Source of the DNA: Rhodococcus sp. SGAir0479
GTDB taxonomy: Bacteria > Actinomycetota > Actinomycetes > Mycobacteriales > Mycobacteriaceae
Direction: 5' to 3'
Length of the DNA stretch: 64,000 nucleotides
Assembly (NCBI RefSeq): GCF_005484805.1
Contig: NZ_CP039432.1
Coordinates: forward strand, 1 to 64,000
Positions 17,777 to 26,358 of this stretch are shown piece after piece. A program made the translations under genes and the position numbers. Positions within the stretch are counted from its first letter, which is position 1; the number at the start of each line of letters is the position of its first letter. The notes below the pieces were generated by a model, which did no database searches, was not told the origin of the DNA, and saw nothing but the letters and a program-made list of their open reading frames with translations.

Positions 17777-18785
17777 GTCGGCGTCGCCGTCGACGCATCT
17801 GTATCGCAGATTCCCGGAGTTGGTGGACACGCTTCCGCATGTCCGGCTGGGCCACTCGCCCACTCCGGTCCGCAAACTCGAAGGCCTGGGCACGCGCAAC
17901 CGGATCTGGCTCAAGGACGACGGCGCGTTCGGGTCCGGTGGGTGGGGCGGGAACAAGGTCCGCAAGCTCGAGTGGATCATCCCGGACGTCCTCGCCCGCG
18001 GGTGCTCGCGGATCATCACCGCCGGTGGCATCGGCACCAACTGGGGACTCGCGACCGCCTTGTACGCCAGGGAATTCGGCATCGAGACGGTGCTCGCGCT
18101 CATCGACCAACCGATGGACGACCACGTGCGGGCGCAACTCGCGCGGCTGCACAGCTCCGGCGCGACGCTGCACTTCACGCGGGACAAGATGCGAACCTTC
18201 GCGGCTGCGCCGTTCCTCATGCTCCGTCACATGCGCGGCGGCAGGTTCCCGTACTACCTGCCGCCCGGTGGATCGTCGCCCGTGGGCGCGCTCGGATACG
18301 TCGAGGCCGGGCTCGAGCTCGCGGCGCAGGTGGAGGCCGGCACGCTACCCGAGCCGGCGCACGTGGTGGCCGCCGTGGGCTCCGGCGGAACGGTCGCCGG
18401 CCTGCTGCTGGGGCTGCGCCTGGCCGGCCTGCGGACGGGTGTGGTCGCCGTCGTCGTCAACGACACGCTGCCGCTGGGGCCCCGGAACGTCCGAGACCTG
18501 GCCTCCCGCACCGAGTCCCTGCTCCGCCGCCGGGGAGCCCGATTCGACGACCTCGACCTCGAGGACGCCGACCTCGTCGTCACGCGCGACTACCTCGGTC
18601 CCGGATACGGGTACGCCACCGCCGAGGGGCGAGCCGCACAGCGGGTCGGTGCCGAGTTCGGGATCCCGCTCGATCCGGTCTACACCGCCAAGGCGTTCGC
18701 CGGGCTCCTCGAGATCGACGCACGCCGGCAGGGGGACGACCGTCCCATCGTCATGCTCGACACCTTCGGTCCACGGGCGGGCTGA
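17760..18785 (+). CDS. D-cysteine desulfhydrase/ACC deaminase-like PLP enzyme
   Basis: A 341-residue fold-type II PLP enzyme. GGNKVRKLEW (about residues 63-72) carries the PLP lysine, and AVGSGGTVAGLLLG is the phosphate-binding loop. The family splits D-cysteine to pyruvate, sulfide and ammonia, or opens the ring of 1-aminocyclopropane-1-carboxylate. Sequence alone does not separate these. The GTG start at 17760 overlaps the HIT gene. The N-terminal 15 residues are low-complexity, so translation could begin slightly later. Confidence 0.78.
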   Translation: MPGASESASPSTHLYRRFPELVDTLPHVRLGHSPTPVRKLEGLGTRNRIWLKDDGAFGSGGWGGNKVRKLEWIIPDVLARGCSRIITAGGIGTNWGLATALYAREFGIETVLALIDQPMDDHVRAQLARLHSSGATLHFTRDKMRTFAAAPFLMLRHMRGGRFPYYLPPGGSSPVGALGYVEAGLELAAQVEAGTLPEPAHVVAAVGSGGTVAGLLLGLRLAGLRTGVVAVVVNDTLPLGPRNVRDLASRTESLLRRRGARFDDLDLEDADLVVTRDYLGPGYGYATAEGRAAQRVGAEFGIPLDPVYTAKAFAGLLEIDARRQGDDRPIVMLDTFGPRAG

Positions 18786-18815
18786 CGCGCCCGCGCCGGG
18801 GTGCTCCTCCATTCG

Positions 18816-20597
18816 TCAATTCGCATACAGTGCCTCGATCTCTCGGGCGTACTTGGTGTCTATGGGGCCACGGCGGAGCTTCATCGTCGGGGTGAACTCG
18901 TCGCCGGCGGGCTCCCAGGTGGTCGGTAGCAGAGCGAACTTCCGGACCTGCTCCACACGGGAGAGTCGTTCGTTCGCGGCCGCCACGGCGCTGTCGACCT
19001 CTCCGCGTACCAACGGGTTCGACGCGAGATCGGCGTGCGATCCCGCGCGGAGCCCGTGGCGGGCGGCGAACGCGGCCGTCGCCTCGGGGTCGAGGGTCAG
19101 CAAGGCGACGAGGTACGGGCGGTCGTCCCCGACGACCGCGGCCCCGCCGATCAACGGACACGCCGCACGGATGGCCCCCTCTATGTTGGACGGCGACATG
19201 TTCTTCCCCGCCGAGTTGATGATCATTTCCTTCTTTCGGTCCACCATTCGCACGTAGCCGTCGGCATCGATCGTCCCTACGTCGCCGGTGTGCAGCCAGC
19301 CGTCGGCGTCGATCGTCTCGGCAGTCTTCACCGGGTCGCCCCGGTAACCCTTCATGATCGTCGGTCCGGCGACGAGGAGCTCGCCGTCGTCGGCGCGCGC
19401 GACCTCGACCCCACCGAGCGCTTTCCCTACCGTGCCGATGCGGATGCCGGACGGCGGATTGATCGTGGCGGCGGCGCACGTCTCGGACAGCCCCCAGGCC
19501 TCGCAACACGGGATCCCCAGCCCCAGTACGAACTCGACCACCTCCGGCGAGATCGGTGCCGCGGCGGTGGCCGCGATCCGCGCGCGATCCAGGCCGAGCT
19601 TGCGCCGGATTTTTCCGAGGACCGCCCGGTCGGCGAGCGAATGCTGCGCCCGTAGGCGGCGGGGGAGAGGGACGCGGTCGGACTGGAGGCGGGCCTTTCG
19701 CCGTCCGATGTCGATGGCCCACCTCGCGAGCCTCCGCTCGAGGGGGCGCGACTGCTCGAGCTCCTGTTCGATCGCGGCCTTGATCTTGTACCAGACCTGG
19801 GGCACGGCGACGAAGATCGTCGGCCGTACCTCCGGCAGGACGGTAACCGCCTGCTTGATGTCGGCCAGCGTCGTGACCCGAAAGGCGTCGGTGATGGCGA
19901 GATAGTGCGCGATCAATCGATTGGCAATGTGTGCATCCGGTAGGTAGGAGACGGTACTGTCGTCCGTCCGGCTCCCGACCATGTCGACGACAGCATCCCG
20001 CTGGGCGACGAGGTTCGCGTGAGTGAGCTCGACGCCCTTGGGCGGTCCGGTGGTGCCGGAGGTGTAGATGACGGTGAGCAGGTCGTGTGGCTCGACAGCC
20101 TTCCACCTTGCCTCGAAGTCGAAGTCCGGGTCGTTCATCGACTCGAGTTCCCGCAGGCTCGTGATCCCTTCGGACGCCGCATCCACGCAGACGATGCGTT
20201 CGACTGCCGTCCCGTCGGCCGCCCGCCGGACCACGGGCAGGAACTGCTCCTCGCAGATGACGATCCGGTTGCCGGCGTTGGCCAGCACGTAGTTCAGCTG
20301 CTCGGCGGCCAGCGTGTTGTACACCGAGAACGGAACTGCGCCCAGGTGCATCGCACCGGTATCGACCAGGTGGAACTCGGGGCGGTTGGTCAGCATGATC
20401 CCGACGGTCTCGCCGTGCCGAACACCGAGAGATGCCAGTCCGGCAGCGATCCTGCGTACCCGGTCGGCGTAGACGCGCCACGTGAGTACGACGGCGTCGT
20501 CGGGTGTTCGAAGTGCCACCGCATCGGGGTGAGTTGCAGCGGTGGCTTGGAAGGCCTCACACAGGGTCTTCGGTGCTGTCGCGCCGTACGCGGCCAT
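18816..20597 (-). CDS. Long-chain acyl-CoA ligase (FadD15-like)
   Basis: A 593-residue AMP-forming ligase. The P-loop VIYTSGTTGPPKG, the AWGLSET motif, GWLHTGDVG and KEMIINSAGKNMSPSNIE are all present, as in bacterial long-chain fatty acyl-CoA synthetases. It activates a carboxylic acid to acyl-AMP and then acyl-CoA. GAGGAGGA just before ATG 20597 selects the start. The gene begins 35 bases after the aldehyde dehydrogenase on the same strand. Together they would turn a fatty aldehyde into an acyl-CoA. Confidence 0.87.
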   Translation of the reverse strand: MAAYGATAPKTLCEAFQATAATHPDAVALRTPDDAVVLTWRVYADRVRRIAAGLASLGVRHGETVGIMLTNRPEFHLVDTGAMHLGAVPFSVYNTLAAEQLNYVLANAGNRIVICEEQFLPVVRRAADGTAVERIVCVDAASEGITSLRELESMNDPDFDFEARWKAVEPHDLLTVIYTSGTTGPPKGVELTHANLVAQRDAVVDMVGSRTDDSTVSYLPDAHIANRLIAHYLAITDAFRVTTLADIKQAVTVLPEVRPTIFVAVPQVWYKIKAAIEQELEQSRPLERRLARWAIDIGRRKARLQSDRVPLPRRLRAQHSLADRAVLGKIRRKLGLDRARIAATAAAPISPEVVEFVLGLGIPCCEAWGLSETCAAATINPPSGIRIGTVGKALGGVEVARADDGELLVAGPTIMKGYRGDPVKTAETIDADGWLHTGDVGTIDADGYVRMVDRKKEMIINSAGKNMSPSNIEGAIRAACPLIGGAAVVGDDRPYLVALLTLDPEATAAFAARHGLRAGSHADLASNPLVRGEVDSAVAAANERLSRVEQVRKFALLPTTWEPAGDEFTPTMKLRRGPIDTKYAREIEALYAN

Positions 20598-20632
20598 GGC
20601 GTCCTCCTCGGGTCCGGTGTCGTCGATCGTGT

Positions 20633-22051
20633 TCAGGCCCGGTAGATTCGCCGGATCAGGCTGCGCGCCCGGTCGGTGTACGGTGGGTAGATGAATCGGA
20701 GATCGGGCCTGAACGTCTTGACCAGCACCGACTTTCGATGACTGAATGTCTCGAATCCCCACCGTCCGTTGTACGAGCCTGTGCCGCTGGCTCCCACGCC
20801 GCCGAACGGCAGGTCGGGCGCAAGGTACTGCACCACCGCGTGATTGACGACCGCTCCTCCGGAGCTGATGTCGGACAGCACCCGTCGGCGGGTCCGCGCC
20901 GACTTCGTGAACGTGTAAGCCGCCAGGGGTTTCGGGCGGGCGGTGACGAAGGCGATCGCCTGGTCGACCGAGTCGACGGTGAGCACCGGAAGGACCGGGC
21001 CGAAGATCTCCTCCCGCATCACCGGTTCGTCCGGCCCCGGATCCACCAGCACGGTGGGCTCGACGGTCAGGGAGGCCCGGTCGGAGCCGCCCCCGACGGC
21101 CACGGTTCCGGCGGTACGTCGTAGGTACCCGGACAGCCGGTCGAACTGTCGTTCGTCGACGACCCGCAGTCCCCGCCCAGGCTCGGTCCCCCGGAACTCG
21201 TCGAGGCTGCGGATCAACAGTCCGACCAGTTCGTCACGAACGCTGCGCTCGACCAACACGTAGTCGGGGGCGGTGCACGTCTGCCCCGAGTTTATGACCT
21301 TCGTCCACGCGAGGCGGCGGGCGGTGACGGCGAGGTCGGCGTCGGCCGTGACGATCGCGGGGCTCTTGCCACCCAGTTCGAGGGTCACCGGGGTCAGGTG
21401 CGGTGCCGCGCCGGCGAGAATCTTCCGCCCGATCTCGGTGCCTCCGGTGAAGAACGCGTGGTCGAAACCCTGCGCGAGGAGGGCCTGGGTGGTGTGACCG
21501 TCACCTTCGACCACGGCGACGGCCTCGCTGTCGAGATATCGAGGGAGGAGTCGCGCCAACAGTCGTGACGTCGCCGGGGTCAGCTCCGACGGTTTGACGA
21601 CCGCACAATTGCCGGCCGCGAGGGCTGCGATCAACGGGTTCACCGCCAGGAGGAACGGATAGTTCCACGGCGAGATGACGAGCACCAGACCGAGGGGCTC
21701 GTACTGCACCCATCCCAGGGCCGGCATCTGGTCGAGTGGCAGGCGTCGCGGTCGACGCCGCATCCATCGACGGACGTACTTACGGGCGTGAACGGCTTCG
21801 GTCTTGACGTTCGAGATGTCGTCGAGCCACGAATCGAACCCGTCGCGACCCAGATCCTGCGCCAGCGCCTGCACGATCTCGTTCTCACGCTCGTCCAACA
21901 TGCGCTCGATGCCGCGGAGCTGGTCGATCCGCCACTGCGGCGGTCTGGTCCGTCCGCCCGCGTAGACCGTTCGCAGCCCCGCGACGACGTCGGCTACGGC
22001 GTCGACGGCGGCTGAATCGATTGTGCCGGTGTCTATCTGATCGGTGGTCAT
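20633..22051 (-). CDS. NAD(P)-dependent aldehyde dehydrogenase
   Basis: A 472-residue ALDH. The catalytic glutamate lies in TLELGGKSP, the catalytic cysteine in INSGQTCTAPDY, and the cofactor region includes SPWNYPFLLAVNPLIAALAAGN and FFTGGTEIGRKI. The length and the C-terminal FPPYT-like tail (FIYPPYT) match the short, membrane-associated fatty or aryl aldehyde dehydrogenase group. ATG 22051 is preferred over an ATG eight codons earlier. It probably forms an operon with the downstream acyl-CoA ligase. Confidence 0.87.
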   Translation of the reverse strand: MTTDQIDTGTIDSAAVDAVADVVAGLRTVYAGGRTRPPQWRIDQLRGIERMLDERENEIVQALAQDLGRDGFDSWLDDISNVKTEAVHARKYVRRWMRRRPRRLPLDQMPALGWVQYEPLGLVLVISPWNYPFLLAVNPLIAALAAGNCAVVKPSELTPATSRLLARLLPRYLDSEAVAVVEGDGHTTQALLAQGFDHAFFTGGTEIGRKILAGAAPHLTPVTLELGGKSPAIVTADADLAVTARRLAWTKVINSGQTCTAPDYVLVERSVRDELVGLLIRSLDEFRGTEPGRGLRVVDERQFDRLSGYLRRTAGTVAVGGGSDRASLTVEPTVLVDPGPDEPVMREEIFGPVLPVLTVDSVDQAIAFVTARPKPLAAYTFTKSARTRRRVLSDISSGGAVVNHAVVQYLAPDLPFGGVGASGTGSYNGRWGFETFSHRKSVLVKTFRPDLRFIYPPYTDRARSLIRRIYRA

Positions 22052-22192
22052 GACGGCCTCAACTCCGTCTTGCACAACGGTTTCCTTGCGGCCGACGCGA
22101 TGCGGGGTCGGCCGGGTGCCGGGGTCGATTCACCCGAACATGCCTGTGTCCAAGACTGGCCGCTCGGCGAGTGGTCGTCAAGACCCCCGAAC

Positions 22193-22483
22193 TCAGTGGT
22201 CGCGTGTGCGGTCCGCGTGTCCCAGGTCCCGTCCCGGGACCGCGGCGTCGCGGATCAGCTTCTTGAGCGTCACGATGTCGGGAAAACCGCCGTCACGCTT
22301 GCGATCCCACACCAGCGTGTCCCCGACGCCGATCCGGAAGACGCCACCGGTTCCCGGAATCAGCGCCACCTCGGCGAGATCGGTGCCGAAGGTGTTCAGC
22401 AGCTCCTGCGCCATCCATCCGGCGCGGAGCAGCCAGTTGCACTGTGTGCAGTACGTGATGGTGACGCGGGCGGCGGCGGTCAT
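22193..22483 (-). CDS. SelT/SelW/SelH-like (Rdx) CxxC protein
   Basis: A 96-residue thioredoxin-fold protein. VTITYCTQCNWLLRAGWMAQELL contains the CxxC redox motif of the Rdx family, with cysteine in place of the selenocysteine found in some members. GTGGVFRI and the GGFPD block are also family hallmarks. A redox or metal-handling role is likely; no partner is proven. It is the last gene of the five-gene cobalamin operon, coupled to the preceding gene by a four-base ATGA overlap. Confidence 0.82.
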   Translation of the reverse strand: MTAAARVTITYCTQCNWLLRAGWMAQELLNTFGTDLAEVALIPGTGGVFRIGVGDTLVWDRKRDGGFPDIVTLKKLIRDAAVPGRDLGHADRTRDH

Positions 22484-23238
22484 GCCTCCAGCGTTGCAGA
22501 CGTCCGCGCCCGCCGTGCACCCGCCCATTCGCTGACGGGTCGGCCCGCGACCAGATGCTGGTCGACCATCCGGTCGACGCGATGGGCGGTGAGTCCGGCG
22601 TACCACGTGTCGTCGGGGTACACCGCGACGACCGGTGCCTGCGAACACGGGAACATACAGCCGGTCTGGGTGACGAGGACGTCGTCGTCACCCAGCCCGC
22701 GCGCCTCGAGCGCGTGGTCCAGCGCCTCCGCGGTTTCCGGGCCGCCGCGCGCCGAGCACCGCGGTCCGCGGCACACCAGCACGTGCCGGGTGAAGCCGGG
22801 CACCTCGTCCCATGCCGGTGACGTGAGCGGCGCGGTGGTGGTGCGGGCCGGTGTCGTCGCTCCGCTGATCGCGGCGTCGAGCAGATCCGTGTAGTTCGCG
22901 GTGTCGGACAGCGGCGGAGCCAGACGGACGTCGGGTGCCCCTGCCCCGCGTTCGCGGAGCCAGTGTCCGACGACCCGTCGGAACCACACGTCGATCTTGC
23001 GGTCCAGCACGGTCTGCGCACTCACCACCACGATCTCGGCGGCCCCGGATGCGGCGGCCTCGTCGAGGGCGCCCGCGACCGACGTCCCGGACCCGCCGAG
23101 CACCGCGGTGCGGAAGACGGTGTCGGGATGGCGCTCCCCGAGCGCGTGCAGTGCGCCGCGGACCTGGTCGCGCGGGTCGTCGCCGCGGTCGGTGGGCGCG
23201 GTGACGACCACCCAGCGACGCGGACGAATGTCGTTCAT
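22480..23238 (-). CDS. Degenerate CbiX-like domain fused to a 2Fe-2S ferredoxin domain
   Basis: A 252-residue protein. The first 110 residues resemble the sirohydrochlorin chelatase (CbiX) fold (VVVVSAQTVL, ALDEAAASGA). The histidines that bind metal in CbiX, one near the N-terminus and one in the G-x-H strand, seem to be replaced (TDRGDD, LDRKID). Residues 155-225 form a thioredoxin-like ferredoxin with cysteines in CRGPRC and TGCMFPC. I infer a redox or cobalt-handling helper rather than a true chelatase. It is coupled by ATGA overlaps to btuD upstream and the SelW-like gene downstream, inside a riboswitch-controlled B12 operon. Confidence 0.75.
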   Translation of the reverse strand: MNDIRPRRWVVVTAPTDRGDDPRDQVRGALHALGERHPDTVFRTAVLGGSGTSVAGALDEAAASGAAEIVVVSAQTVLDRKIDVWFRRVVGHWLRERGAGAPDVRLAPPLSDTANYTDLLDAAISGATTPARTTTAPLTSPAWDEVPGFTRHVLVCRGPRCSARGGPETAEALDHALEARGLGDDDVLVTQTGCMFPCSQAPVVAVYPDDTWYAGLTAHRVDRMVDQHLVAGRPVSEWAGARRARTSATLEA

Positions 23239-24047
23239 GAGGAAAGCCTTTCGATTGCGGCGCCGGTCGTGCCGCACAACACCACCATGGGGCGTCCGGT
23301 GCGCGGATGCGGCTGGACGATCGCGTCGATGCCGTAGACGTCGGCGAGCAACTGTTCGGTGAGGACCGTGTCGGGGGCGCCCTCGGTGACGACGCGGCCG
23401 CGGTCCAGGACCACGAGGTGATCGCAGTACATGGCGGCGAGGTTCAGGTCGTGCATCGCGGCGACGGTGGTGAGGCCGCGCGCGCGAATCAGGTCGAGCA
23501 GTTCGAGCGACGCGGATACGTCGAGATGGTTGGTGGGTTCGTCGAGCAGCAGCACACAGGGTTGCTGCGCGAAGGCGCGTGCCAACTGCGTCTTCTGCCT
23601 CTCACCACCGGACAGGCTCTGCCACAGTCGATGTCGCAGGGCGGCGATCCCGGCCATGGCGAGGCTCTCGGTGACCACGTCGGTGCTCCCGGTCGGGGCC
23701 GGGCGGGCCCAGCCGCCGCGGCGCGGGATCATCCCCAGTTCGACGATCTGCTCCACCGTCAGTTCCAGGTCGGTGGCCGAATGCTGTTCCACCAGCGCGA
23801 CGGTGCGCGCGAACTCGCGCCGGTGCAGTCCGGCCGCGGGCTCGCCGCCGATCAGCACCGTGCCGTCGTCGGGGCGGGTGAGGTGCGCGATCGCCGACAG
23901 CAGCGACGTCTTGCCGGAGCCGTTGGGCCCGATCAGTCCGGTGAACCGCCGCGACGGTGCGTGACACGTCACGGCGTCGAGGATCGGGGCGGTGCCGACC
24001 GACCACGACAGGTTCTCCACACGGATCTCGGGGGAGTGGTGGCTCAT
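23235..24047 (-). CDS. btuD: Cobalamin ABC transporter ATP-binding protein
   Basis: A 270-residue ATPase of the iron/B12 uptake class. Walker A GPNGSGKTS (about 40-48), Q-loop VEQHSATD, signature LSGGERQK (about 145-152), Walker B VLLLDEPTNHLD and the switch His in AAMHDLNLAA are all intact. FecE/BtuD-type proteins energise import of siderophores or B12. The upstream riboswitch favours B12. ATG 24047 overlaps the btuC stop by four bases. Confidence 0.88.
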   Translation of the reverse strand: MSHHSPEIRVENLSWSVGTAPILDAVTCHAPSRRFTGLIGPNGSGKTSLLSAIAHLTRPDDGTVLIGGEPAAGLHRREFARTVALVEQHSATDLELTVEQIVELGMIPRRGGWARPAPTGSTDVVTESLAMAGIAALRHRLWQSLSGGERQKTQLARAFAQQPCVLLLDEPTNHLDVSASLELLDLIRARGLTTVAAMHDLNLAAMYCDHLVVLDRGRVVTEGAPDTVLTEQLLADVYGIDAIVQPHPRTGRPMVVLCGTTGAAIERLSS

Positions 24048-25102
24048 GCACGGGCTCCTCGCCGCCGGAGGAGCACGACGAACACCGGCACGCCGACGAC
24101 CGCGGTGACGATGCTGATCGGCAACTCGCGGCCGGGCATCACGGTGCGGGCGGCGATGTCGGCCCAGACCAGCAACGACGCACCCGCCAGCGCGACGACG
24201 GGCAGTAGCCGGGCGTGCAACGGGCCGACGAGCATTCGGGCGGCGTGCGGGACGACCAGCCCGACGAAGCCGATCACCCCGGCCTGTGCGACGAGCGCTG
24301 CGGTGCACAACGACGCCACCCCGTAGAGCACCCAGCGGGAGCGTTCGACGTTGGTGCCCAGACTCGCGGCGGCCCGCTCGCCGAACGCGAACGAGTCCAG
24401 CACGCGTGCGTGCGCCAGGATCACGACGGTGGTGACCGCGACGACGACGGCGATGGTCGCCAGCCCGGACCACCGGGCCCCGGCCACCGAGCCCAGCGTC
24501 CATTGCAGCACCCGGTGGGCGGCGTCCCGGTCCCCGAAGAACACCAGACCCGAGGTGAGCGCGGCGGCCAGCTGACCGATGGCGATCCCGGCGAGCACCA
24601 GCCGTCCCGGAAGCAGCGCGCCCGACGGGGAGGTGGAGATGAGGAACACCAACAGCAGGCTCCCCAGGGCCGCGACGAACGCGGCGACCGACACCGCGCT
24701 CATGCCGAGGAAGCCGACCGTGCCGACGCCCGCCGTGAGTGCCAGCACCGCGCCGAGCGACGCGCCGCCCGACATGCCCAGCAGGTACGGATCGGCGAGC
24801 GCGTTGCCGGTGAGCGACTGCAGGACCGCCCCGCACAGCGCCAGCCCCGCACCGACCAGCGCGGCGGCGAGCACGCGCGGCAACCGCAGGTCCACGACGA
24901 TGTGGCTGGTCAGCAGGTCGGTGCCGGGTCCGATGCCGAGGCGTCCGGCGACGGCGTTCACGACGGTGCCGATCGACAGGTCGGCCGCGCCGATCGCGAC
25001 ACCGGCCGCGCAGCTCACCACGAGCAGCGCGGCCAGCACCGCCGACCACCCGGTGGCGGTCGTCGCGGCTACCCGGGACGGAACCCGGGTCGTCGCACTC
25101 AT
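24044..25102 (-). CDS. btuC: Cobalamin ABC transporter permease (FecCD/BtuC family)
   Basis: A 352-residue permease with about nine or ten membrane helices. Family motifs are RLPRVLAAALVGAGLALCGAVLQ near residue 72, NALADPYLLGMSGGA near 100, and GFVGLVVPHAARML near the C-terminal third (the ATPase-coupling loop). It forms the translocation channel for a corrinoid or siderophore. The riboswitch points to cobalamin. Four-base overlaps link it to btuF and btuD. Confidence 0.88.
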   Translation of the reverse strand: MSATTRVPSRVAATTATGWSAVLAALLVVSCAAGVAIGAADLSIGTVVNAVAGRLGIGPGTDLLTSHIVVDLRLPRVLAAALVGAGLALCGAVLQSLTGNALADPYLLGMSGGASLGAVLALTAGVGTVGFLGMSAVSVAAFVAALGSLLLVFLISTSPSGALLPGRLVLAGIAIGQLAAALTSGLVFFGDRDAAHRVLQWTLGSVAGARWSGLATIAVVVAVTTVVILAHARVLDSFAFGERAAASLGTNVERSRWVLYGVASLCTAALVAQAGVIGFVGLVVPHAARMLVGPLHARLLPVVALAGASLLVWADIAARTVMPGRELPISIVTAVVGVPVFVVLLRRRGARA

Positions 25103-26085
25103 GCCCGGCCGCCGCCGAGCTGCTCACCGACGGCCGCGGCGCCCTCGATCAGCCGGGGCCCGGGGGTACTGGCGGAGAACGGCACCACCACGAACGCGTT
25201 GTCGCGCACCGCCGTCAGGTCTCGCAGCGCGGGGTCGCTTCGGAGGTGGTTCTTCTTCGCCTCGGCGGTGTCCCACGACGCGTCGGCCAGCACGATGACG
25301 TCGGGATTCGCCTTCAGCACGGTTTCCCAGCTGCCGTCGAGCCAGGCGCCGTCGGCGTCGGCGAAGACGTTGGTGCCGCCCACCGCGTCGATGATCAACT
25401 GCGGGCCGCCGGCGTTGCCACCGACGTACGGGGTGTCGGTGCCGCTGTCGTACCAGAAGATCGTCCTGCCCTTCGCGGGGGCGGCGGACTCGATCCGGTC
25501 GAGGGTCGCGCGCATCTGCGCGACGACGTCGTCCGCCTCGGACTCGCGGCCGAACAGGGTGCCGTAGTCGATGATCTCGGTGGCGATCGAATCCCACGCG
25601 ACCCGCGGACGCTGCGACTTGTCCTTGCAGGCGAACGGGGAGACGTAGGTGGCGATGCCGAGTTCGTCGAACGATTCGTGGGAGCCGACGGCCTTGTCGT
25701 CGAACGCACTCGAGTACGACGCGAACACCAGGTCCGGTCGGGTCTCGAGCAGGGCTTCGCGGCTGGGGTAGTCCTTCTCGTCCAGCACCGGCACCTGCGC
25801 GTACGCCGCCTGCCACTGCGGGGCGATCGAGTCGTCGAGGTACGCGGTGCCAACCATCCGACCTTCCGCGCCGATCGCCAGCGCCGACTCGGTGGCACCC
25901 TGGTTGAGCGTGACGGCCCGCTCCGCCGGCCCGTCGAGGGTGACGGTGCGGCCGCAGTTCTGCAAGGAGATCGACGCGGTGTCGGCGTCGTCGTCGGACG
26001 ACCCGCCGCATGCGGTGAGGGTGAGGGCTGCGGCGATCGACACCGCTGCCGTGGAGATGACTCGGCGAGAGATATGGGTACGCAA
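25099..26085 (-). CDS. btuF: Cobalamin-binding lipoprotein
   Basis: A substrate-binding protein of the BtuF/FepB class. A hydrophobic signal ending in LTLTACGG marks a lipoprotein, followed by the GATESALAIGAEGRMVG block and the C-terminal half with LKANPDVIVLAD. An in-frame GTG at 26133 falls within the conserved end of the riboswitch, so I prefer TTG 26085, preceded by GGAAGG at 26095-26100 (minus strand). That start gives a 328-residue protein with a normal lipoprotein signal. It would capture cobalamin outside the membrane and deliver it to BtuCD. Confidence 0.82.
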   Translation of the reverse strand: MRTHISRRVISTAAVSIAAALTLTACGGSSDDDADTASISLQNCGRTVTLDGPAERAVTLNQGATESALAIGAEGRMVGTAYLDDSIAPQWQAAYAQVPVLDEKDYPSREALLETRPDLVFASYSSAFDDKAVGSHESFDELGIATYVSPFACKDKSQRPRVAWDSIATEIIDYGTLFGRESEADDVVAQMRATLDRIESAAPAKGRTIFWYDSGTDTPYVGGNAGGPQLIIDAVGGTNVFADADGAWLDGSWETVLKANPDVIVLADASWDTAEAKKNHLRSDPALRDLTAVRDNAFVVVPFSASTPGPRLIEGAAAVGEQLGGGRA

Positions 26086-26126
26086 AGCGACCCGCCTTCC
26101 ATGACTCGTGGAAAACGTGCAGGTAT

Positions 26127-26290
26127 GCGTCACGGCCGGTCTCCTGGCTCGGCAGGGATGACCGCCGACTACGCCTTCCCGGATGTATTCACATCCAGTG
26201 GCTGGGGTCGAACCCCTGGTAGTCGACGTACCTGCCCACAGTGGCGAGTACCGCGCCGGCTTCTACCGGACTTCCCGAACACCGTGACGA
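26127..26290 (-). ncRNA. Cobalamin riboswitch
   Basis: On the minus strand this reads GGTGTTCGGGAAG, then GCCACTG, a second GCCACTGG, CATCCGGGAAGGCG and finally the B12 box GAGCCAGGAGACCGGCC (26134-26150), in the order of the adenosylcobalamin riboswitch consensus. It precedes the btuF start by about 40 bases. High cobalamin would be expected to lower expression of the whole uptake operon. There is no terminator-like T-tract before btuF, so translational control is more likely than early termination. Confidence 0.93.
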
Positions 26291-26358
26291 CATCGTGAAC
26301 AATAGACGACACCCCTCCGGCGACCGGCGGGCTCGCGACGGGATCGTCCGGTTCGGAG

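Noticed and set aside
23235-25127. A single 630-residue BtuD protein with a long N-terminal extension
   Set aside because: The extension is an out-of-frame reading of btuC. ATG 24047 gives a normal-length ATPase and an exact ATGA overlap with btuC.
22193-26085. Reading btuFCD as a ferric-siderophore importer
   Set aside because: The family alone would allow it, but the cobalamin riboswitch directly upstream and the lack of an iron box favour B12.
25099-26133. BtuF starting at GTG 26133
   Set aside because: That codon lies in the conserved end of the riboswitch B12 box. TTG 26085 has a ribosome-binding site and gives a standard lipoprotein signal.
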